Origin: Anarhynchus alexandrinus
Lineage: Eukaryota > Chordata > Aves > Charadriiformes > Charadriidae
Direction: 5' to 3'
DNA: 64,000 bases
Assembly: GCA_008711295.1 (NCBI GenBank)
Contig: VUYV01000193.1
Span: 186,001 to 250,000, forward strand
The position numbers and the translations under genes are program-made. Positions 12,708 to 25,030 of the stretch are shown here, piece after piece (position 1 is the stretch's first letter; each line of letters starts with the position of its first letter). The notes below the pieces were generated by a model that was not told where the DNA came from, searched no databases, and worked only from the letters and a program-made list of their open reading frames with translations.

Positions 12708-15577
12708 ATTATATTTGAGAACATTAACTAATTTCTCATTTACTGGATACACAGGAGATATTTAGACGGGTATGACTTGTGTTCCTCAAGCAAGTTATTT
12801 TAAAAAAAAAACAACTCAAAAAACCTACCGTGGTTTGTCCAAGATTGTGTCTGAATTCAAGCCAGATTTGCTTTCCAAAATATGCCAAACAAATACTGTT
12901 GTTCAAAATACTTGAAAGCAGACACATGGATTGCTAAGTGACACACAATCTGGAGAACTCATTTTCTTCCACTTGTTTCATTGCCTCACTTGGTTGGCCA
13001 TCAACAGGTAAGAAATGATTAACTCAACTGCCATTTTTCAAAAGATGAGTAATTTTTTAAATGAGCAGAATCAGTACGTGACATGTGAGGAACTAGAGCG
13101 AGCAACAGCTTCAGAAATCACTGCAATCTTCTTTATATTCATTTATCAATGCAGCTTGTCGCTGACCTGCAATATTCTTCTAAAGGCCAGAATAGACAAC
13201 AAGCTATGCCAAATTGCATGAACAAATAATCATCTGGGATTAGTAAGATCAGTCATTTCCAAATGTTATCTAATCAGCAGTACCTGTTTTCAAATGATTA
13301 TTAGCACGAAAGAAAGCAGAAAACAAGACTTACTATTATTTCGCAACATATATCATAATTAGTTGTACTTGCGCTATCATGATTTATTGCTCTTGGTATT
13401 TTTGTGCGTGTTAGTAAAAACACCACTAATGCAACTTTCATGTAGTACGGAAAAAACAAATGACAAGTGTGCATCCAGGAAAATAATTAAATTTTAGAAT
13501 CTAATTATATCTAGAGACCAAATAATTTAAAGAAGTTGTTCTTCTTCTTCTTCACTGAATCCCATTGCTCAGAGTTTTTTTATTTCAGCTGAACTACAGA
13601 ATCCTCTAAACTTCCTTCTTCAATTTTTACTGACTGTTGGAAAAGGAAACTGGTAGGTTCCCCAGAATCAATTCATCAATCTTCCTCAGCACTCTGACTA
13701 CAATATTTTTGTCATGAAAATAAAATTTCACAATGAAAATCTTCGCATTCTCCTCCTTGAATCTTGGGCTTTTGTGACCCAGGACCAATGAACACCAAAG
13801 AACTTTTAAGCAAAGGAACCGAACTACTCATTCTGCTTCTTTTTTACTGTTAAATTTTATTATGTTACAGAATAATGTGAACTCTGTAGAAAATTTATTG
13901 AGCTGACATTATGGACTTTGGCTTAAACCTGAGTTACACAGAGTTCATGTTCTTGTGGTGAAAGGTCCTGTTTATTTTATTGTATCTTTATCATATTGAT
14001 GCCAAGTAAGGCAATTATCACAACACAATTCTTTGCAAGGTGGGGTTCTTTACACAAACCACAGTTTGTTCATTACAGTCTCGTCATGTTGTTTGGCCTC
14101 TGACCATCTCTCTGCTTTATCAGGGACTTGAACTTCAGGAATGTCCTGGCAGGCCACTTATAGGTATTATTTATTACATTTAAACTATTTTCTGCTAATC
14201 AAATCATATAGTATTTACAGCAAGCTGGATACTTCAAATAGCCAACACAGACATTGGAAAACAGTAGTAAGACTATCTTTATGACCTGCAATTCCATCAG
14301 ACAGGTTTCAGTTACCTCATTTCTTTAAAATAAAGCATTGACAAATTCTATTCAGTCTAGGTGAGTATGCTTTTTCTTGGCTGGTTAGCTAAACTACCAT
14401 TGTTTCCATCAATACAATGATTGTATTTTGTGATCAGATTCATAAGCTTTTGTTACAGCTTGCACAATGCTGAAATAGAAGCCAGGATTTTCCCATGCTT
14501 GTGAAATATTAAGACATCTGGTAAGAAAAGTATCAGAATGAGCAGCTCCATGGCATGAGATTTTGTGTAAATCTTTCTACTGTGATTGTCCTTGTATTGG
14601 AAGACTCAATTCGTAACTCTGAGGAATCTTTTTCTTCACATTAGATTTTATGTCCTGTATGTTAGTTCAAAAATACACTTGATGAGATTTGTAATGCTTT
14701 CTGCCAATGGTAAGACTGGTTTTAATAACTTTAGAGTCCCTTTAATTCTGAACAGTATGTGGATATAGGAATTGTGTGTTGGTTTGTTTTTTTTCCCCTG
14801 GGAAAAAAAAAAGAAGCTTCATCTTTATAGGGTTGGAGGTTTCCTTTTTTATCTCTCCATATTTAGTATACCAAACCGCTGTCACATGTGTTATCAATGA
14901 AGTCAGTTGGGTCAGACTCTTGCAATCAGAATTTCTAACTTCTCTCAGATCTTTATGCTCTAAATAAGGAGCTGAATGGTTTCTGGAGATGATGATAGCA
15001 GGGCTGGGTATTGACACAAACTAGCAAGTAACAGACCAGATATCCAGCTGGAGTAAATTAGCACAGCTTCATTTAAGCTATTGATTTATACCAGCTGAAG
15101 AATTATACCTGCTTTAACAAAAATAGTTTTGGGTTTTTTTAGAATCACAGCAGGACTTTCTAATTATTTATTCATCTTTCCGTACATCTTTCTGGCTGTA
15201 CTGTTTAGCAAGATGCTATGTCTCTAATTCACTTTTCAGAATATTTGAGTCTCTGTTGTCCGAGTGCAGTGGGCAGTGACACAGCAGCTGCCCAGCTCTA
15301 TGAGGTGGTGCATCCAGCCAGAGAACACCTACCCTGCACCCTTCCCAGCTCATGATAAATCCCATTGCCTCTCCTGAGCACAACCAAGGTCCCCTTCACC
15401 ACCTGTATTATAGGGTGTCTCTCTATCTGTGCATACAACAGAGTACCCCTTTTACGCTGTTTTGTGTTCCTACAGTCCGTAATGAGAGAATTTCCTAGAA
15501 CATAAGTCATATACCTTTTGTGGCAGAGTTATCTGAGGTTTGTTTTGTGTTAGATACACCTCTTAGTCTCACCAGCT

Positions 15578-15615
15578 GGTGTTTCACAGCATTTTTGGTG
15601 TTTCACAGCATTTTC
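15578..15615 (+). repeat. Two-copy 20-base tandem duplication
   Basis: GGTGTTTCACAGCATTTT occurs at 15578-15595 and again at 15598-15615, a period of 20 bases. This is a small local duplication in otherwise single-copy sequence. Confidence 0.85.
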
Positions 15616-18600
15616 AAAGTTTCATAGTATTGAAGGGCAGAGGCCACATCCATTTTCAGGCTATACAGTTTCAGACATATAATTCCTGCATTAATATCCC
15701 ACTGGTATACAAGTTACTGAGCATTCTGCCCAACGTGGTGTCTCATTTCACCAATACTGTGGGCCTATCGGCTTAGAATTCGGATGCCACTGTCCAATCT
15801 TCCAAGCTGCCCAGAAGTTGTACAGCTGAAACAGGCTGTGTTCTGATCACACTCACTGAAGATAACCGAGCTGTGAAACTTGTTAGCAAAGGATGAACTG
15901 AATATAGTACGATTAAAACTGAAATAGCTTAGAACAGAACCGGACGTGTAAGTTAATATGAAGAGTATGCAGGGTTACCACAGTGAATGATAACATACAC
16001 TGGAATGTGTAGTAGCTGTTAGAGTTCAGGGAACAAGAAATTCAGAGATGTCTATATGTTCCGTTTGAAAAAGGCAGGTTATACTATGTCTGCTCACTTT
16101 GTCTGTACTTTTGACTGAAGTCACTAATTTCTCAAGCTGGATATGTTCCACAGGACCAGATGAACACCAGTCTGATTCAGGATGTCAGTGCTAGTGTACT
16201 GGAAAATAAGCTTTTGATGATATCTGATATTCCTGTTGCAATACATTCTAGGGAGTTTACTGTGTACTTTTCTAATTGGAACTTATTATTTTAATTTAGC
16301 GGAGTGACGGGACTTTGTTTCACATAAAATTTTCCTAAAAAGAAACTGATTTGTCTCTCCACAACCATCTGGTACATCAACGAGAAGTTCTGAACCTCAG
16401 GCAGATAATTTTCTGGGGTTTTAATCTGTAAGTTTTACAGTTATATTAACAATGAAACAGAAACTGGACTGATTTTATTCAGAAATAAGTTTTTATATAG
16501 AATATCTTCCTTTAAGAATGTAACGAAGCAATGCATTCATGATCTTCATATGAAGGTCTGGAAGACTAAGCAGAAGTCAAAAGCTCCTGGATTTTCAAAT
16601 TTTACTTTTAAACTGGAAGAACGTCATCTATTAATAGGCGGAGTACATTCTTGTCCATGTTTGTTTGTTCGCATTTAGTTGTAGACCTCTTGAAGGCAGC
16701 AATCAAAGAACTTAAATGTTGTAGAAGCATATAAATAACTCAGTGCCAATTTGTAGCAGAATATCTGGCAAATCTAACAGTATACAAAATAAGAAGTCCA
16801 GATCCAGGACATTATAAGGAGTGAAGGAAAGATTCTGTCTCTCAAATCTCCAACAGAGTGCATCGAGTCACAGTATATTCAAAGAAAGGTTGGAAAGAAA
16901 AATGAGGTGGTGTTTCAGCAGCTGTGAAACAGCCACCATGATACAAAGAAAAAAAAAAAAGTCTTTAAATGTCACATGCTTTACACTACTATATTTAATC
17001 ATGCCAAGCCATCATGATCCTGGAAGACAGCATCAAGCTATGGTTTCCAAGAAACAATGTAGGAATCTATTTTTTCTTAACAATCAGTAAGATAATTTAA
17101 AACTACCTTTAGGGTCTGTTGAAAGGGTGAAATGTGATTTATCACCTGCCCTCATACATTTAGTAGCAAAGCAAACCCTCTGAACTGAACTTACTTTTTT
17201 CTACACAGCCTACAATTCTTTTCACATCTCAAGAATGGAAAGAGGACCGTGTTTTCTGGATCCCACAAGACAGTTTCTTACACCCTTCTCATAGTCAAGT
17301 CTAGGGAGAAAACTATTATGGGCACCTTGAGTGTCTACAGCCCACAGAAAACTGAAGTGCTTCCCAAAGAAGTTTGAGTATCTCCTGTAGTGACTTCATT
17401 TACAGGCACGTGTTCATGAAGGACTTTAAGTTCCATGTAAATAATTCCTGGGATAAAGAAGTTTTGTGCTACTACATTTATACTCCAGAAAAAGGCAGCT
17501 GATGTTATGAATGGCAATGAAAAATTTTGTAAAAGCTAATATACTCCAAATCTTAGAGCAGCAAATCGAGACACTACACATAATAGCTGCCAAAGAGCTC
17601 TCACTACTTCCTTAGTCTAATGCCACTATCATCCATCTCCTTGGCACTCTGGTAACACACAGCAGCAATGAAAGCAGGAAAAATGAACTCTCACACAATG
17701 GTAGTGGAAATGATGGATGAGAACACATGGATAAGTGATTACCACAGGAGCTGAGAAGCTTACTCTTCTTCTGGTCTTAGAATACACAACTTTTGAAACA
17801 GATCAGAAGTCAGAAAATACAATGAATTCAAATGAAGTTACTGCAAGTATCTAGAAATGACCAGTACAGTTCTACAATTCTACAGAAAAACAGTATTTAC
17901 TTTATGACGTAGGTACCATATATTGAGAGAATAAGGAAAAAGAGGGACAGGAAGGCAGTAAGAGAGAGTAAACATAGTATTATTTGAGGATATTTTTACA
18001 GTCTTTTTCTTTGGAAAAGAAGAATACAATACGCATCACACTGAATTAAACATAACTGTATTTCAGTGGCTGAAAATGAATAACAGGCTGTGCTAATCAA
18101 AAATTTTGATTCACTATCTTGATGACATATGAAAAAAGTCCCTTAAAAGTCTAGTATGCCACACCGTTTTTCCTATTTGGCCTGAATGCTACATGTATTA
18201 TTTGTTTAAAAATGTATCTCTTTATGCTCCGTTGCTGATTTCCCAGTGCAAAATCTTACTTTTTTACATGTTTATGGCTTTTTCTTTGTCAGTAAACTTA
18301 AAAGAAACAAAGACATCTGCCATGAGGTACACACAGCTGCCTCCCACCCCAACTGGTGCTATGCTAAAAATATCTTTAATTAATATTCTGCACAAATGCT
18401 TATCATAAAAGCTGTAGATAAAGCACAGAGTAGGCAGAGAATTCTTGTAAACTTACGAAGTTCAAAATTCCCCCTTAATGAAATCCAGTGCAAAACTTCA
18501 TTTATATGAATGTTACTGACTGGCTGAAAGGATTGATAAAAATTTCATTTTTACATTTCCTATTGAAATGCAGTTGACTGGTAGTTGTAACAGCTGAGCA

Positions 18601-21600
18601 AACACTCGAAATATATTCCCTGAAATAAATTCTGCCGATTTGATTTTATATCCCCACAATCCTGTTTATTCTAACTCTACTAGAATTCATAGCGGTGCTT
18701 TATTGTTGTTCAAAGTTAATTAAGAAAAGTCTTTCTATAAGCTTCCAGTAGCCACGTATGAGCCTTTGTTTTCTTCTTCCAAGTAAGTTCAGCTTAGTTT
18801 TAACAATCTTTTATCAATCAAAGTCAAACCTTGAATTCAGTCTTGTTCCTCAATACCTTATAAATCAGTAAATCACCAGACATCACTGAGCATGAGACTC
18901 TGTGGTGACATAGGGAATAATAAAAAAGCTGGATGACATTCTGTGAACAGATCTGCTTATGGATAACCTGCAAAGAGCTAAAAAGATTTAATGAATCACT
19001 TACTGCACAAAAACTTGCTCGTTAATGACAGTTTCTAAAATACAATTAAGCAGCTTGTGTAAAATGAAGTAATCGTCTCACCACACTTTCTAAAAAACAG
19101 GGGTACTGATCATCATAATTACATTCATATTTGGTTCACTGGTGGGTAAGACTAAGGCTAAGTGGGTCTAGAGATAGAGCAGTACTTCTTGACACAGCCC
19201 ACTTGTTTAGATACTTCTCTGAATCACAGATGAAGGAGATGTTTGAATGAATACTGTAGTAGTAGACTTCGTTATTTTGCATCTTTAACTACTATAAAAT
19301 ACACTTTTGCTGCTATGATTAGAATTTCAAATTATGAGGAGTTTGGGTTTAACACTGAAACTTCACTAATATAAGATTAAATAGAAGAGTAGTCATGGTA
19401 AGTAATTTAAAGCTGTCTATTCAGTACATAAATACGTCTGCCCAAACAGAAAATCCAGACATGATATTGAAATTGATATGTACCCTAGATTTCAATTGGC
19501 TGCTTCTCTTCTATTTCTATATATCATTACCTTCCATTACACACATCAGGTATTGGGATCTTTCTAACTTCTCAAAGTTTTTCATACTTTGTGCAACACA
19601 ATGCATACCCTATTGACATTTGTATCTTGCTCATTTGAGTGGATGGTGCATTAAAGACAGAAACTAATTTCACTGCAGTAGGAAAGCAGGGAATTGAAAA
19701 AACAGTTCTTGTCTTGACACATGAAGTTATGTTTCACACTCCTATTTTAGTACCAGATGGGGGTTATTCTGAAACAGCTTCTCTGTGTGACCACTGGTGG
19801 GGGAAAAAAAAAAGAAACAACAAAAAACAACCAACGAACAAACTGCATTTAAAAAATGGAACCTAAAAATCAACCTGTAAAAAAATGAGGGTATGTACAA
19901 TGTTGGTGATGGGACTAAATGGTCATGGAAAGTCCTCCTAGTTCAATTTTCATGTGTAGGAAAATTGATTCACACCTCAGAAAAAAAAAAAATATTTTTC
20001 AGCACCTGTTCTGGGGCACTTCCTTCTTCTGATAAATCTACCTCAGCATACAAGCCACATTCATTTAAGAAAAAAATGGCAAAACACTGTCTTTTACTAG
20101 ACACGAGGCCTTGAAATTGCCTTGGTTCAGACATACTTTTTTCTTTTTCAGGTAAAACTTTTAACCAGACACAAGCAGAATTCACTTCAAATGTACAGTT
20201 TATTATATACTACTTTCATTTAGTCTTCATTTTGAAGAACAGGACTAAACTCAGAAAACATTTTAGCAAACTTTAGAAAAGGATTATTTAGGGATAATTT
20301 AAAAAAAAAAAAAAATCTTGCTGTGCTTCAGGCATCTTATCCAGCACATTAATATTAATGGTTCCTCCTTATAATGCCTAAAATGTGTTTCTATGAAGTA
20401 TTTTTATCTAAACTGTAGCAGGAATTTACAAGATATCATGAACCAGGGAAACCATCACTTGACTCATCTCAGATAATCGTAAGTCCTCTTTACAGTACGA
20501 ATTTTCTCAGCTATTACACGCTCTCAGACATCTGTGAGCGCTCTTCCAGGATTTAGCAGAACTAAAGAGAGCTCTCTTCCTATAACTTTAATTTTACAAA
20601 ATGGGAAATGCGATCACTAGAGTATATTCATATTATTGAAATAATGGAAGAAACAGGTGTTTTCCAATAAGAACTCAGTTCCCAGTTGCACTGTTCCATT
20701 AAACGGATTTCCCTACTTCTCTCTTGCCTGACAGTGACCCAATTCCAGAGCTGTTATATTTATTCATGTGACAGCAGGAAAAGTTTTATAGATGGTTCAA
20801 CTGTTTGCTTCATGTCTCTTTCTCAAGAAAATGGATTGCTTCAGTTTTATTCAAATAATTTTAGTCTATATTACTGGAGCACTTATGTAATCTAAACACC
20901 ACAATGTGTGGATAAGAAGGGAGCAACTAACGGTCATTGGTTTGATGAACTTTTTATGGGCTTGTAAATTGCTTCAGAAAAATAAATGTGTGCCTCCACC
21001 TACAAAAAGCTTCATATTTCTAAAACCAAAACCACAAATGTTTTTGAAGTTGCTCAGATATTTGGTTTCCTGTTTTTCCCATCAGTTTCATTTCTCCCAG
21101 GAGAGAAAAGTGCTAAAACTCCATTAAGACAGACCAACTGCTCTTACAGCCATCACAGATTAAGAAGGGGCAGGAAATACTAGCAGTCCTACTGTAAATT
21201 TTCAAGCAATTCCCAGCTAGATTTTGCAGATTCTTGTGGCTCGGACAAAATTTGAAATAAATGTTAGAATACTTTAAGGCATTTAGGCAAACTAAATCTA
21301 GAATCTGTATCTTCAAGATTTTCTCCTTACCCATATAAACATAACTAGTCAGGGCTTATTGAATAAGGAGCGTGCAGCTCTTTGCAGAATTAAATTCCTA
21401 GATAAAATATAGGCAGAGGCTGCATTAATTTTAACTTAAGTACTATTTTAATTTTATTTTTTGAAATAAGTTATGTAATTATCTCTTGTCTAAGACTGCC
21501 TAATATCATACAGAAAACTCCTGTGAATGTGGCTGAACAAAAATAAGCCGAAGCCAATACAAACTAAACCCACTTATTTTATTTCAAGCTATTGCCTTTC

Positions 21601-22751
21601 ACGTTTTACTTCACTTGAAGCACATTTGAATTTTGAAGAAAATTCTACTGATCCACGGATTTCCTTTCCCTATTTCATCTGCAAACATAATTCTGCCAAA
21701 ATAAATACAGAAATGAAGTCATGGAAGTAGTTACTACCGGACAAAAATTTGTAAATGTCCAGTTTGGTAGTCATTTGCAAAATAACACAGGTGGACAGAT
21801 TTTCCTCTATGATTCTTCAAAACAAATGAACACAGATTATTAAGTACTTTCATCACTTTTTTAAGACCCAACATAGATGCAGCTGCTGTTAGTTATCTTT
21901 CAAGTAAGAATGTGTCAGGTTTGATGCCTTTCAGTACATTTTGAATTTTCAAAGCCTCTGTTTTCTTTTCACAGTCATAAATATCTCTGTGGAACAGAAA
22001 ATTGCAAAGTTGTATTCAAATACTGAATTCAATATATTCAATATTCAAATTCATGTCTTACTGACATGAAAAATCATCTGTACAAAGTAATTTATGCAAA
22101 ACTATATACTAGTAACTAGGATGAGGCTATGAATATATGTAATTATCCTGCCTGCCTAACACCTTTTCTTTACTCTTCCCTCTAGGTAGTGCATTGATGC
22201 TGAAAAATTTTGAGACACCCTGCTTCAGGTTAAAAAATCTTTTGCCCTGGAGAATTTCTTTGCTTCTGTATTAAGAGGTCATTATATCAGATTAGCTGTG
22301 ATTGAGGATAAATGCCACTCAGAAGTGACTTGACCTTTCAACAGTCTCACTATGTTGAATACCACTTTATTTGCAGGAAATTAACAAGTAGTTTTGGCTG
22401 GTCTGACATCCAAGAGCAAGCCATTATTTAGGTACTTCTAGTTTGGTTCGTCATTTGATTTCTAATCTGAAAGTAAAATCACATTCTAACTGAGGGCAGC
22501 CTGACAGATCACATCATAGGAGCAGATCTGAAATCAGCAAGACGGAGAGAGGAAGCGTTTGTTCACCCCAGTGCACATCACTCCTTTTGAGAGCTAAAGT
22601 ATAAAACACGGATGATAAGAAACAGAGACATGCAGTCATCTTTTAATAAGAACCAAAAGGATGTCATGCGAGAAGAATGGGAATTCATCTTCAGCACTTT
22701 CCCTCAAGCATTCTGCATGAAGAGGGTTATCTTTTTAGGTAATATACTAAC

Positions 22752-23070
22752 CTAGTAGCACAGAAGGAAAAACCCAAAACAAAAAAAGCACTGTTGCCAG
22801 AAGGACAACACATTCCAAAGCAGCAAGGAGACGCTTGTTGTAATCCATCCTCTTTTCCCTGAATTTCTGCCATAGGGATCTCAAACACTGGGTCTCTGAG
22901 GAGGAAGAGATGCCAACTGTGCTCCTCTTGAGCAGCCCCTAGCCGTTAATTCATGAAGTGTCAATGAAAGGCCGCCTGTTCGCCGCGTCCCTCTGGCTGG
23001 CTGTCTGCAGCAGTGGGTGGTGACTAGTGGGATGATGTAACCCAAAGTGGCCGTCGGCAGTAGGTCACGG
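22752..23070 (-). CDS. Candidate first exon: 5' UTR plus hydrophobic N-terminus
   Basis: On the minus strand an ATG at 22848 (context AAAAGAGGATGG, with A at -3 and G at +4) opens 32 codons beginning MDYNKRLLAALE. These run into a hydrophobic stretch (VVLLATVLFLFWVFPSVLL) that could be a signal peptide or membrane anchor. They stop at a donor-like site CTACTAG/GTTAGT after one base of the next codon (phase 1). Upstream, 22943-23070 is GC-rich with about nine CpGs, unusual in this CpG-poor window and typical of a promoter or 5' UTR. A second ATG at 22873 opens another frame (MAEIQGKEDG) through the same stretch. No downstream exon could be joined with confidence and I do not recognise the protein. 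It could instead be conserved noncoding DNA. Confidence 0.3.
22943..23070. promoter_or_regulatory. Small CpG cluster, possible promoter core
   Basis: About nine CpG dinucleotides fall within about 130 bases (AGCCGTT, GGCCGCC, TTCGCCGCGTCC, GGCCGTCGGC, TCACGG). The surrounding tens of kilobases are strongly CpG-depleted. Methylated DNA loses CpG, so such a cluster suggests an unmethylated regulatory element or a recent insertion. It lies just upstream of the candidate first exon on the minus strand. Confidence 0.35.
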
Positions 23071-24891
23071 TTCATCTGCTTCCACTAAGGAATTGCAGCT
23101 GTGCAATCTACAGCCTTTACTCGGGAGAAGATTGGCCACATGCATGAAAGCATCCTGTAGCTGTTACTTCTAACTTCCCCAAAGAAAGACACAGGAAAGG
23201 GGGAGATTACAGAGAACCGCAATGGGTCACTGGTATGGCCGACATCCAGCCTCAATGAGACAAGGGCCATTAAACAAAGTAATCCCAAAGTATTAAGACA
23301 TGCAGGTGAAAACTTAAGGAATATAAGTGCTAAAACAAGCAAAATATTTGAAAATGCTGTTCAAAGTCTCCAGTCTCCAGGTACCAATCCATTTCCTGAG
23401 CAGTGATACAAACAGATTGCACTGTAAAATCAAGCATAAAGTCTGCAAAAAGGAGCAATATTAGTCCTTCAGAAGAAAGGGCTAACAATTCAGAAAAACA
23501 AGATATCACAAATAAGTGGAAAAGATGCTGGAAAAATAATGTTAGGAAATTGCTGGCTAGCTCCCCTCATTTCATAGGAAAGCTAGTGGATTTCTCATTT
23601 CAACATGTGCCCTTTGTCTCTTATTCTCCTGGGGGACATTCTAGTGAAGATCAAATTGAGGATTTCTTCAAGAACAAAAATAAACTAAGGAAAAGTCAAT
23701 TAAATTTGAAAGGAAAGTACGAACTCATGCTTTCTTTCTCCCTAGGCCTAAAGCACTCCTTTTCATTCCACTCTCCTTCTGAATTTGAGACTGTACTTCT
23801 CCTACACCTTTGTATCCCCACTTTGAAGGTTAACAGAGTGATGACTCTATGCAATACAACCACCCGTGCCTTTTGCTTCTCTAATTCTCATTGATGCAGA
23901 TTCTTATCTTTGATTCTAATGTTCTCCACAACCTTTCCGTTCATCTGGAAATGAAAAGGCAAGGCATCCTGAAATCCAGGACTGCTAAAAACCTTGTAAA
24001 AGTTGGCAACTGGTATTTTTTTCCTCTTCTTCAATGGTGTAGTAGTAATACCGCTTCAACAAATTCTCGCTCAGTTATAAACTTCATCATGCAGCAAAAT
24101 TTCCTTATTAGATGCAAAGCTCTCTCTTCTTTGAATGGTTATCTGCTAGAAGTTAATTGTGTCTGAATTCTTTCCAAAATGAACTCATGGAAAAAATGTC
24201 AGCTGACAAGAAATACAGAAAGAATCCAGATGAATTTGAAGATAGGATAGAGGAAGCTGCACAGAAAATGAGATTTCAGAAACCTGCACAGCACAAGGGT
24301 AACTTGGCAAGAGCTACAGAACTTCACTGATAGCTGAGATATAAGGATAAAATTCAAGTTTGTCCTAAATCTATACATGTGGTCCAGTGTAGTATCAGGG
24401 ATGTGCCTGTGTGTGCACCCAGTGAACTTAAGTGATGAACTCTCCGAGCAATCCAGGAACTCCCCAGACAGTCATCTGCATATGTGAGAAAATGAGTTGA
24501 TTTGAAAGAGTGAGTTCACTACAACAAAAGCAATTCACTGAAATCCTAGCCATCTTCAGAATAAAGCATCTGACTGCTTGGTCCAGGAGTGTTTCAGGTG
24601 GGAATTTTGGACTGTCTTGAAGATGCCTCCTGAAAGTTGGTCAAAGTGCATTGACCAATCTGTACCTTTCAATATCATGAATAACATTCTGGGTGGAGAA
24701 ATCCCACCCTTCCTTCCAGATACTCCATAGGAGATTCTTCTCCTGAACTGAATAAAAAGTGCAGAAATATGACAGTTATAAATAGACAGTAGAAAGTCTT
24801 CCTTCAGATGAAGACATGGTGAGCTGGTTTTGGGAAAGATTTGACTTTCAAACCAGTAACAAAAAAAACCCAACAAACCACCAACAGGTAG
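23071..24891. other. Single-copy sequence, no firm gene
   Basis: Apart from the 163-codon frame on the plus strand and an overlapping 91-codon frame at 23891-24166, I see no gene, RNA or repeat here. Confidence 0.5.
23403..23894 (+). CDS. 163-codon open frame, unassigned
   Basis: This is the longest open frame in the window outside CR1. The first part is polar and basic (SAKRSNISPSEERANNSEKQ and SSEDQIEDFFKNKNKLRKSQ). The last part is hydrophobic and Ser/Phe-rich and looks non-coding. There is no recognised domain, no clear Kozak context and no repeat-family match. It could be a chance frame, since in about 64 kb on six frames one of this size is not very unlikely. It could also be a degenerate remnant of an old element. 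Confidence 0.15.
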   Translation: MIQTDCTVKSSIKSAKRSNISPSEERANNSEKQDITNKWKRCWKNNVRKLLASSPHFIGKLVDFSFQHVPFVSYSPGGHSSEDQIEDFFKNKNKLRKSQLNLKGKYELMLSFSLGLKHSFSFHSPSEFETVLLLHLCIPTLKVNRVMTLCNTTTRAFCFSNSH

Positions 24892-25030
24892 ATAGAATAG
24901 AATAGAATAGAATAGAATAGAATAGAATAGAATAGAATAGAATAGAATAGAATAGTTCAGTTGCAGGAGACTTACAAATGATCATCTAGTCCAACTGCCT
25001 AAATAACTAGATAACTCCGAGCCTTTGCAA
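24892..25030 (-). mobile_element. CR1 3' fragment with expanded tail
   Basis: This is the 3' terminus of a CR1 LINE on the minus strand. On the plus strand an AATAG pentanucleotide array is followed by TTCAGTTGCAGGAGACTTAC and ATCATCTAGTCCAACTGCC, the usual reverse-complement end of a CR1 subfamily (consensus close to ttggaagggacctacaa...). Homology fades near 25030, so only about 75 bases of body remain. The same tail and body start occur at 50973-51360. Confidence 0.8.
24896..24955 (+). repeat. (AATAG)12 microsatellite
   Basis: Twelve perfect AATAG units, preceded by one GATAG. It sits at the 3' end of the CR1 fragment and most likely grew from that element's terminal repeat. Confidence 0.97.

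Larger units (their letters stand above)
5292..22751. other. Single-copy AT-rich sequence, possible introns
   Basis: About 17 kb without a recognisable repeat family or a convincing gene. It contains short splice-flanked frames on the minus strand (10577-10641, 11049-11105, about 17.34-17.48 kb) that are too short to separate from chance. It also holds a purine-rich tract at 12.5 kb, small tandem duplications at 12.68 and 15.58 kb, and a GC-richer patch at 6.7-6.9 kb. No CR1 copy lies here, in contrast to the right half of the window. Confidence 0.5.

Noticed and set aside
17335..17517. 60-codon minus-strand frame with possible acceptor TATCCCAG
   Set aside because: The donor side is poor and no partner exon was found; left out of the feature list.
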